Part shown: in pieces, positions 39,808 to 48,924 of the stretch
Layout: each line of letters begins with the position of its first letter
Position numbering within the stretch: position 1 is the first letter of the stretch
Assembly: GCF_017948485.1 (NCBI RefSeq)
Contig: NZ_JAFFSX010000008.1
Location: 248,001 to 312,000, forward strand
Length of the DNA: 64,000 bases
Direction of reading: 5' to 3'
Source of the DNA: Streptomyces sp. GESEQ-35
GTDB taxonomy: Bacteria > Actinomycetota > Actinomycetes > Streptomycetales > Streptomycetaceae
Position numbers and translations under genes: made by a program
The notes under the pieces: generated by a model
Seen by the model: only the letters and a program-made list of their open reading frames with translations
Database searches by the model: none
What the model was told of the DNA's origin: nothing

Positions 39808-41949
39808 TCACTCCCGCGCCCGCAACAGCAGCAACGCCACGTCGTCCAGCCGTTCCTCGGTCGCCGCGCTCCGTTCCACGAGCCGGTCCGCCAGCTCCTC
39901 CAGGGGCAGGTCACCGGCGTCGCCGAGGCGCTGCCCGAGATCGGCGAGCGCGTCCTCGATGTCGATGCCGGGGGATTCGATCAGCCCGTCGGTGTAGAGG
40001 ACGAGCACACAACCGGGAGCAAGGTCGACCTCCGTCGTCGGGTACGTGGCCGAGGCGTCGATGCCCAGCAGCGGACCACCCGCCAGGTCGAGCACCCGCA
40101 CCCGTCCGTCCGCCCGGCGCAGCAGCGGCGGCGGATGTCCCGCCCGCGCCATCACGGCCCGACCCCGTGCGGGATCGAGCCGCAGATACAGGCAGCTGGC
40201 GAACAGGTCGGCGCCCAGGTCGATCATCAGCCGGTTCGTGCTGCGCATGACCTCCTCGGGGGCCTGACCGACGGCCGTGTACGCACGCACTGCGGTACGC
40301 AGCTGCCCCATCAGCCCCGCTGCCGTCACGTTGTGCCCCTGCACGTCCCCGATCACCGCGGCGGCCAGCGGCCGGCTCGGCACCAGGTCGTAGAAGTCGC
40401 CGCCGATCTCCATGCCCCGGGTCGCGGGCAGATAGCGCGCGGCCGCGTCGATGCCGGGCAGCCGCGGCAGCGAGTGCGGCAGCAGCGCCGCTTGAAGCCC
40501 GTGTGCCAGCTGGTGCTTGGCGTCGTAGAGCAGCGCCCGCTCCAGCGCCTGCGCGATCAGCCCGCCCAGGCTGTTGAGCACCGCCCGGTCGTCGGCGGGG
40601 AACGGGTGCGGCTCGGCGTAGGCGAGCACACAGGTGCCCACCGGTCGGCCGGAGGCGATCAGCGGCAGATAGGCCCAGGCCGCGAAGCCGTCCGGAGTCG
40701 CGTGGCGCACCGGATACAGGCGCTCCAGCTGCTGCCGGGACTCGAAGAACGCGGGCACCCCGCTGGTCAGGGCATGCGTGCCCGGCGTCCGCTCGGCCAG
40801 CGGCAGCCCGTCGAACCGCTCCACGACATGCGGGTCCGGGTAGCCCCGATGCCCCAGCACATGAAGCCGGCCCGTACGTGAACCGAGGACCACCAGGGCC
40901 TGGCTGCCCACCGCCGGGGCGATCTCGTCGGCGACCAGTTGCACCACGTCCTGCACACTCACCGCCTCGGTGAGCGCGCCGGCCAGGCTCAGCACCTGGG
41001 AGATGGTGACCAGCCGGGAGGGAGCATCGCCCGGCTGCGGCCCGCCCCTGCTCATCTCGGCCACGGCCCGCGCCCGGCTGATGCGCACGCTCAGCCCGGT
41101 CGTACTCGGATACATCCGGAACGACAGCCAGTCGCCCGGAGGCCGCAGCGCCACGAACGACGTGGTCTGCTGGCTGAGCAGCGCGGCCCGGTAGCGATCC
41201 TCGTACACCGGGTCGTTCAGCCAGGGCACCGCCGCCCACAGCTGCGTGCCCAGCAGCCCGCTCACCGGCACCCCGATCAGCTCGGCCGCCGCCGCGTTGG
41301 CGAAACAGATCCGTCCGTGCAGATCGAGCGAACACAGCCCGTACGGCAGCCGCGCCACCATCCGCGCCGCCTCGACGGTGCCGAGCGTGGTGGCCGCCCC
41401 GCCGACGAGCGGTGCCGACAGCAGATCGGGCTCGGGGTGGGGCGGGCGGTTGTCCTGCACCGCGCGTTCCAGCCGCACGGCGAGCCGGTCGCAGGCGGCG
41501 GTCAGATGGTCCCGCTCGCGGTCGGACAGCTCCGGCGGATGCGCGCCGGGCCAGGTGACGAAGACGGCCCCGTATTTCGTGGACGGCGTGGCCACCGGCA
41601 GCGCCGCCAGCGCGAACGGGTAGGGGAGCACCACGGCGATGCGGGGATAGCGGCGTGCCATGTCCTCCTCGCCGCCGACCCAGACCAGCCGCCGTTCGCG
41701 CAGCGCGTCCGACACCGGGATGGGGGCGCTCAGACCCACCCGTTCCCAGGGGGCGGCGAAAGCGCGGGGCAGTCCCGCCATGACCGCCATCTCCAGCACC
41801 GGCTCGTCGGCGGCCAGCAGATACACCGCGCCGGAGTGCGCGTGCACCTCGTCCATCATCGAGGCCAGCGCGAGGGACAGCAGCGGACGGCCGACCCGCG
41901 TTCTGGCGGCTGCCGGCGCCTGGGTGGACGACTGCTGCCCGTCGGACAC
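39808..41949 (-). CDS. GAF-PAS-GAF-SpoIIE protein phosphatase
   Basis: 713 aa from GTG 41949, with GAGGAGG 9 nt upstream. GAF-like domain ~15-170 (SMMDEVHAHSGAVYLLA), PAS ~190-300 (GLCSLDLHGRICFANAAAAELIG), second GAF ~320-470 (VAPAVGSQALVVLGSRTG-type segment) and SpoIIE/PP2C ~490-710 with GGDFYDLV, GDVQGHN, YTDGLIES and LDDVALLLL. No C-terminal ATPase. It should dephosphorylate STAS antagonists in response to ligands or redox at the GAF/PAS domains. It diverges from a related gene at 42120. Confidence 0.92.
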   Translation of the reverse strand: MSDGQQSSTQAPAAARTRVGRPLLSLALASMMDEVHAHSGAVYLLAADEPVLEMAVMAGLPRAFAAPWERVGLSAPIPVSDALRERRLVWVGGEEDMARRYPRIAVVLPYPFALAALPVATPSTKYGAVFVTWPGAHPPELSDRERDHLTAACDRLAVRLERAVQDNRPPHPEPDLLSAPLVGGAATTLGTVEAARMVARLPYGLCSLDLHGRICFANAAAAELIGVPVSGLLGTQLWAAVPWLNDPVYEDRYRAALLSQQTTSFVALRPPGDWLSFRMYPSTTGLSVRISRARAVAEMSRGGPQPGDAPSRLVTISQVLSLAGALTEAVSVQDVVQLVADEIAPAVGSQALVVLGSRTGRLHVLGHRGYPDPHVVERFDGLPLAERTPGTHALTSGVPAFFESRQQLERLYPVRHATPDGFAAWAYLPLIASGRPVGTCVLAYAEPHPFPADDRAVLNSLGGLIAQALERALLYDAKHQLAHGLQAALLPHSLPRLPGIDAAARYLPATRGMEIGGDFYDLVPSRPLAAAVIGDVQGHNVTAAGLMGQLRTAVRAYTAVGQAPEEVMRSTNRLMIDLGADLFASCLYLRLDPARGRAVMARAGHPPPLLRRADGRVRVLDLAGGPLLGIDASATYPTTEVDLAPGCVLVLYTDGLIESPGIDIEDALADLGQRLGDAGDLPLEELADRLVERSAATEERLDDVALLLLRARE

Positions 41950-42119
41950 GCCGACCACCTCCTCGCACGGCCGCGCTGACGGGTTCCCGGGATCAAATCT
42001 CTCTCCTGCCGGGCCGTCGCGCACGGCGAGCGCTTCACGATCAAGGAGCGGTGCGCAGAGTGAGGCGTTGTCGCATCGAATGGTCACAGGGGCTGCGTAA
42101 GCGCCCCATACGCGCTGTA

Positions 42120-44576
42120 ATGACGGACGTGGTCACTGAGGGCGATGCGGGACGCGGAACGCGAACCCTGCGTGCCGAATCCGCCCTCAAAACGCTCACG
42201 GCCGATGCCGACTCGCCCGATCGGCTGCGCCGGATCCTCGAACAGGTACTCGTCTTCGCTCGTGCGTCGTTCGCCGCCGTGTACACCCCGAGCGAGGACG
42301 GCGAAGCGCTGTGCCTGGTGGAGTCGGTGGGTGTGCCCAGGACGCTGTACGGAGTGCGCGACAGCTACCCGGTGTCCGGACGGTCCGCGGTGGCCGATGT
42401 CCACCGCACCGGCCGGTCCGTGTGGCTCGGCCCGCAGGAACTCGCCGAGGGTCCCGAGTCACGGCGGGTGCCCTCCCGTGACTTCTTCCTGGCCGCCCTG
42501 CCGGTGCAGGGCGGCGGCGGTAGCTGTCTCGTCGCCCTGAGTGACAGCCCCGACGGCTACGACACCGATGACCGCGCCTGCCTCGAACTGATCGCCGACG
42601 CCGCCGTCGCCCCCGTCCCGGCGGCGTCCGCCGAAGGCGGCGAACTGCCCGCAGGCGAGTTCAGTCTCGCGATGGACACCGGCCTCGTAGAGGTCGGCGA
42701 CGACATCCTGGAGCTGTTCGGCCTGGACGCGGCCGACTTCGACGGCCGGGTCGAGACCCTGCTGGGCCTGACCGTCCCCGAGGACCTGCCCTCCCTGATG
42801 TCCGTCGTCGAGGCCGACCACATGTCCATCGGTGAACGCGAGCTGGAGTTCCGGGTCCTCCAGCCCGCCGGCCCGCCGAAGTGGCTGCGGCTGCGCGGCC
42901 GCCTGCTGCCCGGCGGCGAGGGCCGCCCGGCCCGGCTCATGGGCACCGTCGCCGACGCGTCCAAGCTGCGCTCCGACGTCACCGACGTGGCCCGCGTACA
43001 GCGGCTGGCCGCCGCGCTGGCCGTCGCCGGGACCGTACGCGATGTCGGCCACGCCGTCGTGACGGCGCTGCGCGGGCCGCTGCGCGCCGACCGGATCGCG
43101 CTCGCCGAGCTGGAGGGAGACCGGCTCGTCGTCATGGTCCTCGACCCGCCCGAACCGGAGTCCTGGCCCGAGGTGTGGCGCACGGAGTGGCGCACCGAGT
43201 GGCCCGACGCGCCCGTGCGCTCGATGCCCACCCTCGGCGCCGCCCTGCGCGAGGGCCGCGCCCAGATCTGGCCCGCCGGTACCGCCCTGGAGCCCGCGCT
43301 GGCCGAGGTCGGCCCCGGCGGCCTCGCCGTGCTGCCGCTGCCGGCCGCGGGCCGCATGGCCGGCGCCTGTCTGATCGGCTGGGACACTCCGCACGACTTC
43401 GGGGCCGACGAACGCGCCCTGCTCACCGCCGCCGCCGGTCTCGCCGGACAGGCCCTGAACCGGGCCCGCGCCTTCGACGCCGAGCACGAACTCGTCGGCA
43501 TGCTCCAGCGCCAGCTGCTGCCGCGCCGCCTGCCCCGGCTGCCCGGCGCGGAAGCCGTCGCCCGCTACCTGCCCAGCACGGCGGGACTGGAGCTCGGCGG
43601 CGACTGGTACGACGTGATCCCGCTGCCCGACAACCACGTCGCCCTCGTCATCGGCGACGTCCAGGGCCACAGCGCGGCCGCCGCCACCCTCATGGGCCAG
43701 ATGCGCACGGCACTGCGCGCGTACGCAGCCGAGGGCCATCCGCCCGACGTCGTGGTCTCCCACGCCAATCGGCTGCTGATGGAGCTGGAGACCGACCTCT
43801 TCGCCACCTGCTGCTACGTCGACATCGACATGGAGGAGGGCTCCGCCTGGTGCGTCCGCGCCGGCCATCTGCCGCCGGTACTGCGCCACCCGGACGGCAG
43901 CACGGAGATCGCCGAGGCGGAGGGCGGTCCGCCGCTCGGCGTGGTGACGCAGGCCGACTTCCCGATGAGTCCGCTCAGGCTTCAGCCCGGCACCCTGGTC
44001 GCCCTGACCACGGACGGGCTCGTCGAGTCCACCGAGGCCGACATCGACGAGGGCATGGACCGGTTCGCCCGCGAACTCGCCGACTCCGACCCCGCCCACC
44101 TCGGGCTCGTCGCCGACGCCCTCCTCGGCAACGCCCGCCGCAGCGACGACGTGGCCCTGCTCCTGCTGCGCTACGACGGTATGGCCGTGCTCCCGCTGCG
44201 GGAGAGCTGGACGGTGTGGCGCGTGCCCGAGGCCGTCCGGCACGCCCGCCGCTTCACCCGGCGCACGTTGCGGACCTGGGGCGTGACCGGGGAACAGGAC
44301 GCCGTTCTCCTCGTGGTATCCGAGCTCGTCACCAACGCTCTCGTGCACACCGACGGCCAGGTACGTCTCGACCTCACCCTCGTCAACCACCGGCTGCGCG
44401 TCTCGGTCGCCGACGCCTCGCCCCGCACCCCCGTCAAGCCGACCAGCATCGGATGGGAGGCCACCGGCGGTCGCGGCCTCCTCCTCGTCGAGGCGATGTC
44501 GGCGGTCTGGGGAACCGTCCCGGTCAGCGGCGGCAAGCAGGTGTGGAGCGAGATCACTCTCGAGGGGAACAAATAA
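42120..44576 (+). CDS. GAF-PAS-GAF-SpoIIE phosphatase with C-terminal RsbW-like ATPase
   Basis: 818 aa from ATG 42120, apparently leaderless or weakly initiated because no ribosome-binding site precedes it. GAF ~20-170, PAS ~180-290, GAF ~300-450, SpoIIE phosphatase ~470-680 (GGDWYDVI, GDVQGHS, TTDGLVES, SDDVALLLL), HATPase_c ~700-815 (LLVVSELVTNALVHTDG; GGRGLLLVEAMSAVWG). It can in principle act as both phosphatase and kinase on STAS proteins. With its divergent neighbour and the gene at 7288, the window holds three such integrators. Confidence 0.92.
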   Translation: MTDVVTEGDAGRGTRTLRAESALKTLTADADSPDRLRRILEQVLVFARASFAAVYTPSEDGEALCLVESVGVPRTLYGVRDSYPVSGRSAVADVHRTGRSVWLGPQELAEGPESRRVPSRDFFLAALPVQGGGGSCLVALSDSPDGYDTDDRACLELIADAAVAPVPAASAEGGELPAGEFSLAMDTGLVEVGDDILELFGLDAADFDGRVETLLGLTVPEDLPSLMSVVEADHMSIGERELEFRVLQPAGPPKWLRLRGRLLPGGEGRPARLMGTVADASKLRSDVTDVARVQRLAAALAVAGTVRDVGHAVVTALRGPLRADRIALAELEGDRLVVMVLDPPEPESWPEVWRTEWRTEWPDAPVRSMPTLGAALREGRAQIWPAGTALEPALAEVGPGGLAVLPLPAAGRMAGACLIGWDTPHDFGADERALLTAAAGLAGQALNRARAFDAEHELVGMLQRQLLPRRLPRLPGAEAVARYLPSTAGLELGGDWYDVIPLPDNHVALVIGDVQGHSAAAATLMGQMRTALRAYAAEGHPPDVVVSHANRLLMELETDLFATCCYVDIDMEEGSAWCVRAGHLPPVLRHPDGSTEIAEAEGGPPLGVVTQADFPMSPLRLQPGTLVALTTDGLVESTEADIDEGMDRFARELADSDPAHLGLVADALLGNARRSDDVALLLLRYDGMAVLPLRESWTVWRVPEAVRHARRFTRRTLRTWGVTGEQDAVLLVVSELVTNALVHTDGQVRLDLTLVNHRLRVSVADASPRTPVKPTSIGWEATGGRGLLLVEAMSAVWGTVPVSGGKQVWSEITLEGNK

Positions 44577-44594
44577 AGGGTTAACGTTCCCTTT
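44575..44594 (+). other. Inverted repeat over the stop of the SpoIIE-type gene
   Basis: AAAGGG and CCCTTT flank TTAACGTT, overlapping the stop codon. It may be a weak terminator or an operator for the rfb operon that starts at 44621. Confidence 0.35.
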
Positions 44595-44608
44595 CCGCCG
44601 ATCGAGGC

Positions 44609-44614
44609 TATGGT
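44609..44614 (+). promoter_or_regulatory. Possible -10 of the rfb operon
   Basis: TATGGT lies 6 nt before ATG 44621, which has no ribosome-binding site. A leaderless transcript starting at the ATG fits. I cannot assign a good -35. Confidence 0.4.
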
Positions 44615-44620
44615 GAACCG

Positions 44621-45688
44621 ATGAAGGCTCTCGTACTGTCCGGGGGCGCGGGTACGCGGTTGAGGCCGATCACCCACACCTCGGCCAAGCAACTCGTCCC
44701 GGTGGCCAACAAGGCTGTGCTGTTCTACGGGTTGGAGTCCATCGCCGCGGCGGGCGTCACCGAGGTGGGCATGATCGTCGGCGACACCGCGGCCGAGATC
44801 CAGGACGCGGTCGGCGACGGATCGACGTTCGGCCTGAAGGTCACGTACATCCCCCAGGAACAGCCGCTCGGACTGGCCCACGCGGTGCTGATAGCCCGTG
44901 ACTATCTCGGCGACGACGACTTCGTGATGTACCTCGGCGACAACTTCATCGTCGGCGGCATCACCGACCTCGTCGACGGCTTCCGCAGAAACCGCCCCGA
45001 CGCCCAGATCCTGCTCACCCGCGTCCCCGACCCGCGCGCCTTCGGCGTCGCCGAACTCGACGCGTCCGGGCAGGTGATCGGCCTGGAGGAGAAGCCGGAA
45101 CACCCCAAGAGCGACCTCGCGCTGGTCGGCGTGTATCTGTTCACCCCGGTGATCCACGATGCCGTACGGGCCATCGAGCCGTCCTGGCGTGGCGAGTTGG
45201 AGATCACCCACGCCATCCAGCACCTGATCGACGACCGCGCCGACGTCCGCTCCACGGTCATCCGGGGCTACTGGAAGGACACCGGGAACGTCGTCGACAT
45301 GCTCGAGGTGAACCGGACCGTCCTGGAGGGCCTCGAACGCCGCATCGACGGCGACGTGGACGAGCGCTCCGAGACCATCGGGCGGGTGGTGGTCGAGGAG
45401 GGTGCGCGCGTCGCCAACTCACGTATCGTCGGCCCCTGTGTGATCGGTGCCGGAACGGTCGTCAGCGACTCGTACGTCGGCCCGTTCACCTCCGTCGCGG
45501 AGAACTGCCGTATCACCGACAGCGAGTTGGAGTTCTCCATCGTCCTGCGGGACTCCTCGATCGACGGGGTGGGCCGGATCGAGAGCTCCCTCATCGGCCG
45601 GCACGTCGAGGTGACCCCGGCGCCCAATGTGCCCAGCGCCCACCGACTTGTCCTCGGAGACCACAGCAAGGTGCAGATCCATACATGA
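44621..45688 (+). CDS. rfbA: Glucose-1-phosphate thymidylyltransferase
   Basis: 355 aa, the long form. LSGGAGTRLRPITHTSAKQLVPVANK is the nucleotide-binding signature, FVMYLGDN the metal site, and VIGLEEKPEHPKSDLALVGVYLF the sugar-phosphate region; the C-terminal ~110 residues form a left-handed helix of hexapeptide-like repeats. It makes dTDP-glucose from glucose-1-phosphate and dTTP, the first step towards dTDP-rhamnose. Its end overlaps rfbB by ATGA, and the next genes supply the following steps. Confidence 0.95.
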   Translation: MKALVLSGGAGTRLRPITHTSAKQLVPVANKAVLFYGLESIAAAGVTEVGMIVGDTAAEIQDAVGDGSTFGLKVTYIPQEQPLGLAHAVLIARDYLGDDDFVMYLGDNFIVGGITDLVDGFRRNRPDAQILLTRVPDPRAFGVAELDASGQVIGLEEKPEHPKSDLALVGVYLFTPVIHDAVRAIEPSWRGELEITHAIQHLIDDRADVRSTVIRGYWKDTGNVVDMLEVNRTVLEGLERRIDGDVDERSETIGRVVVEEGARVANSRIVGPCVIGAGTVVSDSYVGPFTSVAENCRITDSELEFSIVLRDSSIDGVGRIESSLIGRHVEVTPAPNVPSAHRLVLGDHSKVQIHT

Positions 45689-46656
45689 ACCTCCTCGTCA
45701 CCGGCGCCGCCGGGTTCATCGGCTCGACGTACGTCCGTACACTGCTCGAAGCCGACGGGCCCGACATCACGGTGCTCGACAAACTCACCTACGCGGGCAC
45801 GCTCGACAACCTCGAACTCGACCATCCCCGGCTGGAGTTCGTGCAGGGCGACATCTGCGACGCCGAACTGGTGGACAAGTTGATGTCCCAGGCCGACCAG
45901 GTGGTGCACTTCGCGGCGGAGTCCCATGTGGACCGCTCGATCAACGGCGCAGCCGATTTCGTACGCACCAACGTCCTGGGCACCCAGACCCTGCTGGACG
46001 CCGCCCTGCGGCATGGCGTCGGTCCGTTCGTGCACATCTCCACGGACGAGGTCTACGGCTCCATCGCGTCCGGATCGTGGCCGGAGGACCACCCGCTGAG
46101 CCCCAACTCGCCCTACTCCGCCGCCAAGGCCTCCTCCGACCTGCTCGCCCTCGCCTACCATCGCACCCACGGCCTGGACGTCCGGGTCACCCGCTGCTCC
46201 AACAACTACGGCCCGCACCAGTTCCCCGAGAAGGTCATCCCGCTGTTCGTCACCAACCTCCTCGACGGCAAGAAGGTCCCGCTGTACGGCGAGGGCCTCA
46301 ACGTCCGGGACTGGCTGCACGTCGACGACCACTGCCAGGGCGTGGAACTCGTCCGCACCCAGGGCCGCCCCGGCGAGGTCTACAACATCGGCGGCGGCAC
46401 CGAGTTGAGCAACAAGGAGCTCACCGGCCTGCTCCTCGACGCCTGTGGCGCGGACTGGGCCATGGTGGAACACGTCGAGGACCGCAAGGGCCACGACCTG
46501 CGCTACTCGGTGGACTGCGGCAAGGCCCGCACCGAGCTCGGCTACCGACCGCGCCACGACTTCGCGACCGGCCTCGCCGACACCGTCGCCTGGTACCGGG
46601 AGAACCGGGCCTGGTGGGAACCGCTGAAGCGGCGTGTCGGAGGGGGGCACGCATGA
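45685..46656 (+). CDS. rfbB: dTDP-glucose 4,6-dehydratase
   Basis: 323 aa extended short-chain dehydrogenase. NAD-binding TGAAGFIGSTYVRTLL, HFAAESHVDRSI, HISTDEVYGS with the catalytic Thr-Asp-Glu, and YSAAKASSDLLALAYHRTHG with the YxxxK. It converts dTDP-glucose to dTDP-4-keto-6-deoxyglucose, second step of dTDP-rhamnose synthesis. Start and stop overlap both neighbours by 4 nt. Confidence 0.96.
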   Translation: MNLLVTGAAGFIGSTYVRTLLEADGPDITVLDKLTYAGTLDNLELDHPRLEFVQGDICDAELVDKLMSQADQVVHFAAESHVDRSINGAADFVRTNVLGTQTLLDAALRHGVGPFVHISTDEVYGSIASGSWPEDHPLSPNSPYSAAKASSDLLALAYHRTHGLDVRVTRCSNNYGPHQFPEKVIPLFVTNLLDGKKVPLYGEGLNVRDWLHVDDHCQGVELVRTQGRPGEVYNIGGGTELSNKELTGLLLDACGADWAMVEHVEDRKGHDLRYSVDCGKARTELGYRPRHDFATGLADTVAWYRENRAWWEPLKRRVGGGHA

Positions 46657-47528
46657 AATGGCTGGTCACCGGAGCGGGCGGCATGCTCGGCCGCGACCTG
46701 GTCGAGGAACTCCGCGGACGGGGGGCGCCGGTGATCGCCCTGGACCGCGCCGCCCTCGACATCACCCTGTCCGACGCCGTATCGGCCACCTTCGCCGAGC
46801 ACCGCCCGGACGTGGTCGTCAACTGCGCGGCGTACACGGCCGTCGACGACGCCGAGACCGACGAGGAGCGGGCCCTGCGGATCAACGGCCACGGCCCACG
46901 GCTGCTGGCCCGCGCCTGCGCGGCGGGCGGCGCCCGGCTGGTCCACGTCTCCACCGACTACGTCTTCGCCGGCGACGACGAGGGCACCCCCTACCCGGAG
47001 GACCATCCGCCCGCCCCGCGCACCGCGTACGGCCGCACCAAACTGGCGGGCGAGCGCGCCGTACTGGAAGAACTCCCGGCCGCGGGTGCGGTGGTGCGCA
47101 CCGCCTGGCTCTACGGCGTCCACGGCCGCAACTTCGTCCGTACGATGATCGAGCTCGAGGCCCGCCGGGACACCCTGGATGTCGTCGACGACCAGCGGGG
47201 ACAGCCCACCTGGAGCGTCGACGTCGCCGCACGCATCGCCGATCTCGGACCCCGTGTCGGCCCCGGCGCGCACGGCGTGTTCCACGCCACCAGCTCCGGC
47301 GACGCCACCTGGTACGAACTGGCCCGGGAGGTGTTCCGGCTCCTCGGCGCCGACCCGGACCGGGTACGTCCCACCGGCAGCGAGGCCTTCCCCCGGCCCG
47401 CCCCGCGCCCCGCCTACAGCGTGCTCGCGCACGGGCGGTGGCAGCAGCTCGGGCTGCCGGTCCCGCGCGACTGGCGTGCCGCCCTGAATGAAGCAATGCC
47501 CCTTATTCGCAAGGAGATTACGTCGTGA
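46653..47528 (+). CDS. rfbD: dTDP-4-dehydrorhamnose reductase
   Basis: 291 aa. TGAGGMLGRDLVEEL binds NAD(P)H, NCAAYTAVDDAE, HVSTDYVFAGD and YGRTKLAGE with the YxxxK catalytic pair, and YSVLAHGRW near the end. It performs the last reduction to dTDP-L-rhamnose. Coupled to rfbB upstream (ATGA) and to the methyltransferase downstream (GTGA). Confidence 0.95.
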   Translation: MKWLVTGAGGMLGRDLVEELRGRGAPVIALDRAALDITLSDAVSATFAEHRPDVVVNCAAYTAVDDAETDEERALRINGHGPRLLARACAAGGARLVHVSTDYVFAGDDEGTPYPEDHPPAPRTAYGRTKLAGERAVLEELPAAGAVVRTAWLYGVHGRNFVRTMIELEARRDTLDVVDDQRGQPTWSVDVAARIADLGPRVGPGAHGVFHATSSGDATWYELAREVFRLLGADPDRVRPTGSEAFPRPAPRPAYSVLAHGRWQQLGLPVPRDWRAALNEAMPLIRKEITS

Positions 47529-48328
47529 AGCGTCATGAGTTCCTGCGGGAACTTCACACGGTCAGCGCGAACCGCAACTACCTGGAGATCGGTGTCAACG
47601 ACGGCCGCAGCCTGACACTGTCGCGGGTGCCCAGTATCGCGATCGATCCCGCGTTCAAGGTGGTCTCGGAGATCCGCTGCGACGTCCATCTGGCGAAGGC
47701 GACCAGCGACGACTTCTTCGCCCGCCAGAACCCGCTGGGACATCTGACGGGCGGCCGGCACCCGCTGCGCAATCTGGCCCGCAACCGCAGCCCGTTCGGC
47801 TACTGGCGGCGCACCACCCTCGACCTGTCGTTCATCGACGGCATGCATCTCTTCGAGTACGCGCTGCGCGACTTCATCAACGTCGAGAAGCACTCCGACT
47901 GGGCGAGCGTCATCGTCCTGGACGACATGCTGCCGCGCAGCGTCGACGAGGCGGCCCGGGACCGGCACACCAACGCCTGGACCGGCGATGTCTACAAGAT
48001 GATCGAGGTGCTGAACCGCTACCGGCCCGATCTGGTGACGGTCCTCGTCGACACCCAGCCGACCGGCCAGCTCGTCGTCTTCGGCGCGGACTCCGGCAAC
48101 ACCGTCCTGAAGGACAAGTACGACGAGATCATCGCCGAGTACGTCGTTCCCGATCCGCAGAAGGTGCCGGAGACGGTCCTGGAACGGGCCTCCGCGGTGA
48201 CGCCCGAGACGCTGGTGGGGTCCGGCTTCTGGGCGCCGCTCGTGCGGGCCCGCAACCGCGGAACCAAGCGGTCCCGCGGCTGGGAGCCCCTGCGCCGCAG
48301 CCTGGAGCAGCTCAGCGTCAGTCGCTGA
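47525..48328 (+). CDS. Class I SAM-dependent methyltransferase-like protein of the rhamnose cluster
   Basis: 267 aa, GTG overlapping the rfbD stop. NYLEIGVNDGRSL is the SAM-binding motif I of the Methyltransf_24-like group, followed by DLSFIDGMHLFEYALRDFINVEKHSDW and VIVLDDMLPRS, typical of sugar or glycan methyltransferases. It may methylate a rhamnose-containing glycan, but proof is lacking. The last 11 bp overlap the convergent rfbC. Confidence 0.82.
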   Translation: MKRHEFLRELHTVSANRNYLEIGVNDGRSLTLSRVPSIAIDPAFKVVSEIRCDVHLAKATSDDFFARQNPLGHLTGGRHPLRNLARNRSPFGYWRRTTLDLSFIDGMHLFEYALRDFINVEKHSDWASVIVLDDMLPRSVDEAARDRHTNAWTGDVYKMIEVLNRYRPDLVTVLVDTQPTGQLVVFGADSGNTVLKDKYDEIIAEYVVPDPQKVPETVLERASAVTPETLVGSGFWAPLVRARNRGTKRSRGWEPLRRSLEQLSVSR

Positions 48329-48920
48329 GCCCGCGCAGCCGCCGGTAGTAGGCGGAGCAGTCCTCGTACGACGGCAGCAGCCCGGACCGCTCCGCCTCGG
48401 CCAGCGACGGCGCCTGTGCATCCTTCTCGGACAGCACCGGCGGGATGTCCCGGGGCCACTCGATCCCCAGATCCGGATCCAGCGGATCCACCCCGCGCTC
48501 GCGCTCGGGCACGTACCCGGTCGAGCACAGGTACACCACCGTGGCATCGTCGGTGAGCGCCATGAACGCGTGCCCGAGCCCTTCCGCGAGGAACACGGCG
48601 TGCCGGGTGTCGTCGTCGAGCCGTACCGCCTCCCACTGCCCGAAGGTCGGTGACCCCACGCGGATGTCGGCCACCACGTCGAGCACGGCCCCGCGCACAC
48701 ACGTGAGGTACTTGGCCTGGCCGGGCGGTACATCGGCGAAGTGCAGGCCGCGCAGCACGCCTCGGCGGGAGACCGAGCAGTTGGCCTGGGCGAGGGTCAG
48801 TTCGTAGCCGGTGGCCTCGCGGAACTCCTCGCCGCGATACCACTCGTGGAAGCTGCCCCGCTCGTCCGGAAACACCTTGGGCTCCAGTACCCAGGCTCCC
48901 GTGATTCCCAGTGGTCGCAT
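48318..48920 (-). CDS. rfbC: dTDP-4-dehydrorhamnose 3,5-epimerase
   Basis: 200 aa from ATG 48920. Cupin-fold epimerase: FPDERGSFHEWYRGEEF, SVSRRGVLRGLHFADVPPGQAKYLTCVRGAVLDVVADIR with the catalytic His in GLHF, and FLAEGLGHAFMALTDDATVVYLCS. It carries out the third step to dTDP-rhamnose, completing the pathway with rfbA, rfbB and rfbD on the other strand. It starts 4 nt after the glycosyltransferase stop, so it is the second gene of that operon. Confidence 0.95.
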   Translation of the reverse strand: MRPLGITGAWVLEPKVFPDERGSFHEWYRGEEFREATGYELTLAQANCSVSRRGVLRGLHFADVPPGQAKYLTCVRGAVLDVVADIRVGSPTFGQWEAVRLDDDTRHAVFLAEGLGHAFMALTDDATVVYLCSTGYVPERERGVDPLDPDLGIEWPRDIPPVLSEKDAQAPSLAEAERSGLLPSYEDCSAYYRRLRGLSD

Positions 48921-48924
48921 GCAG

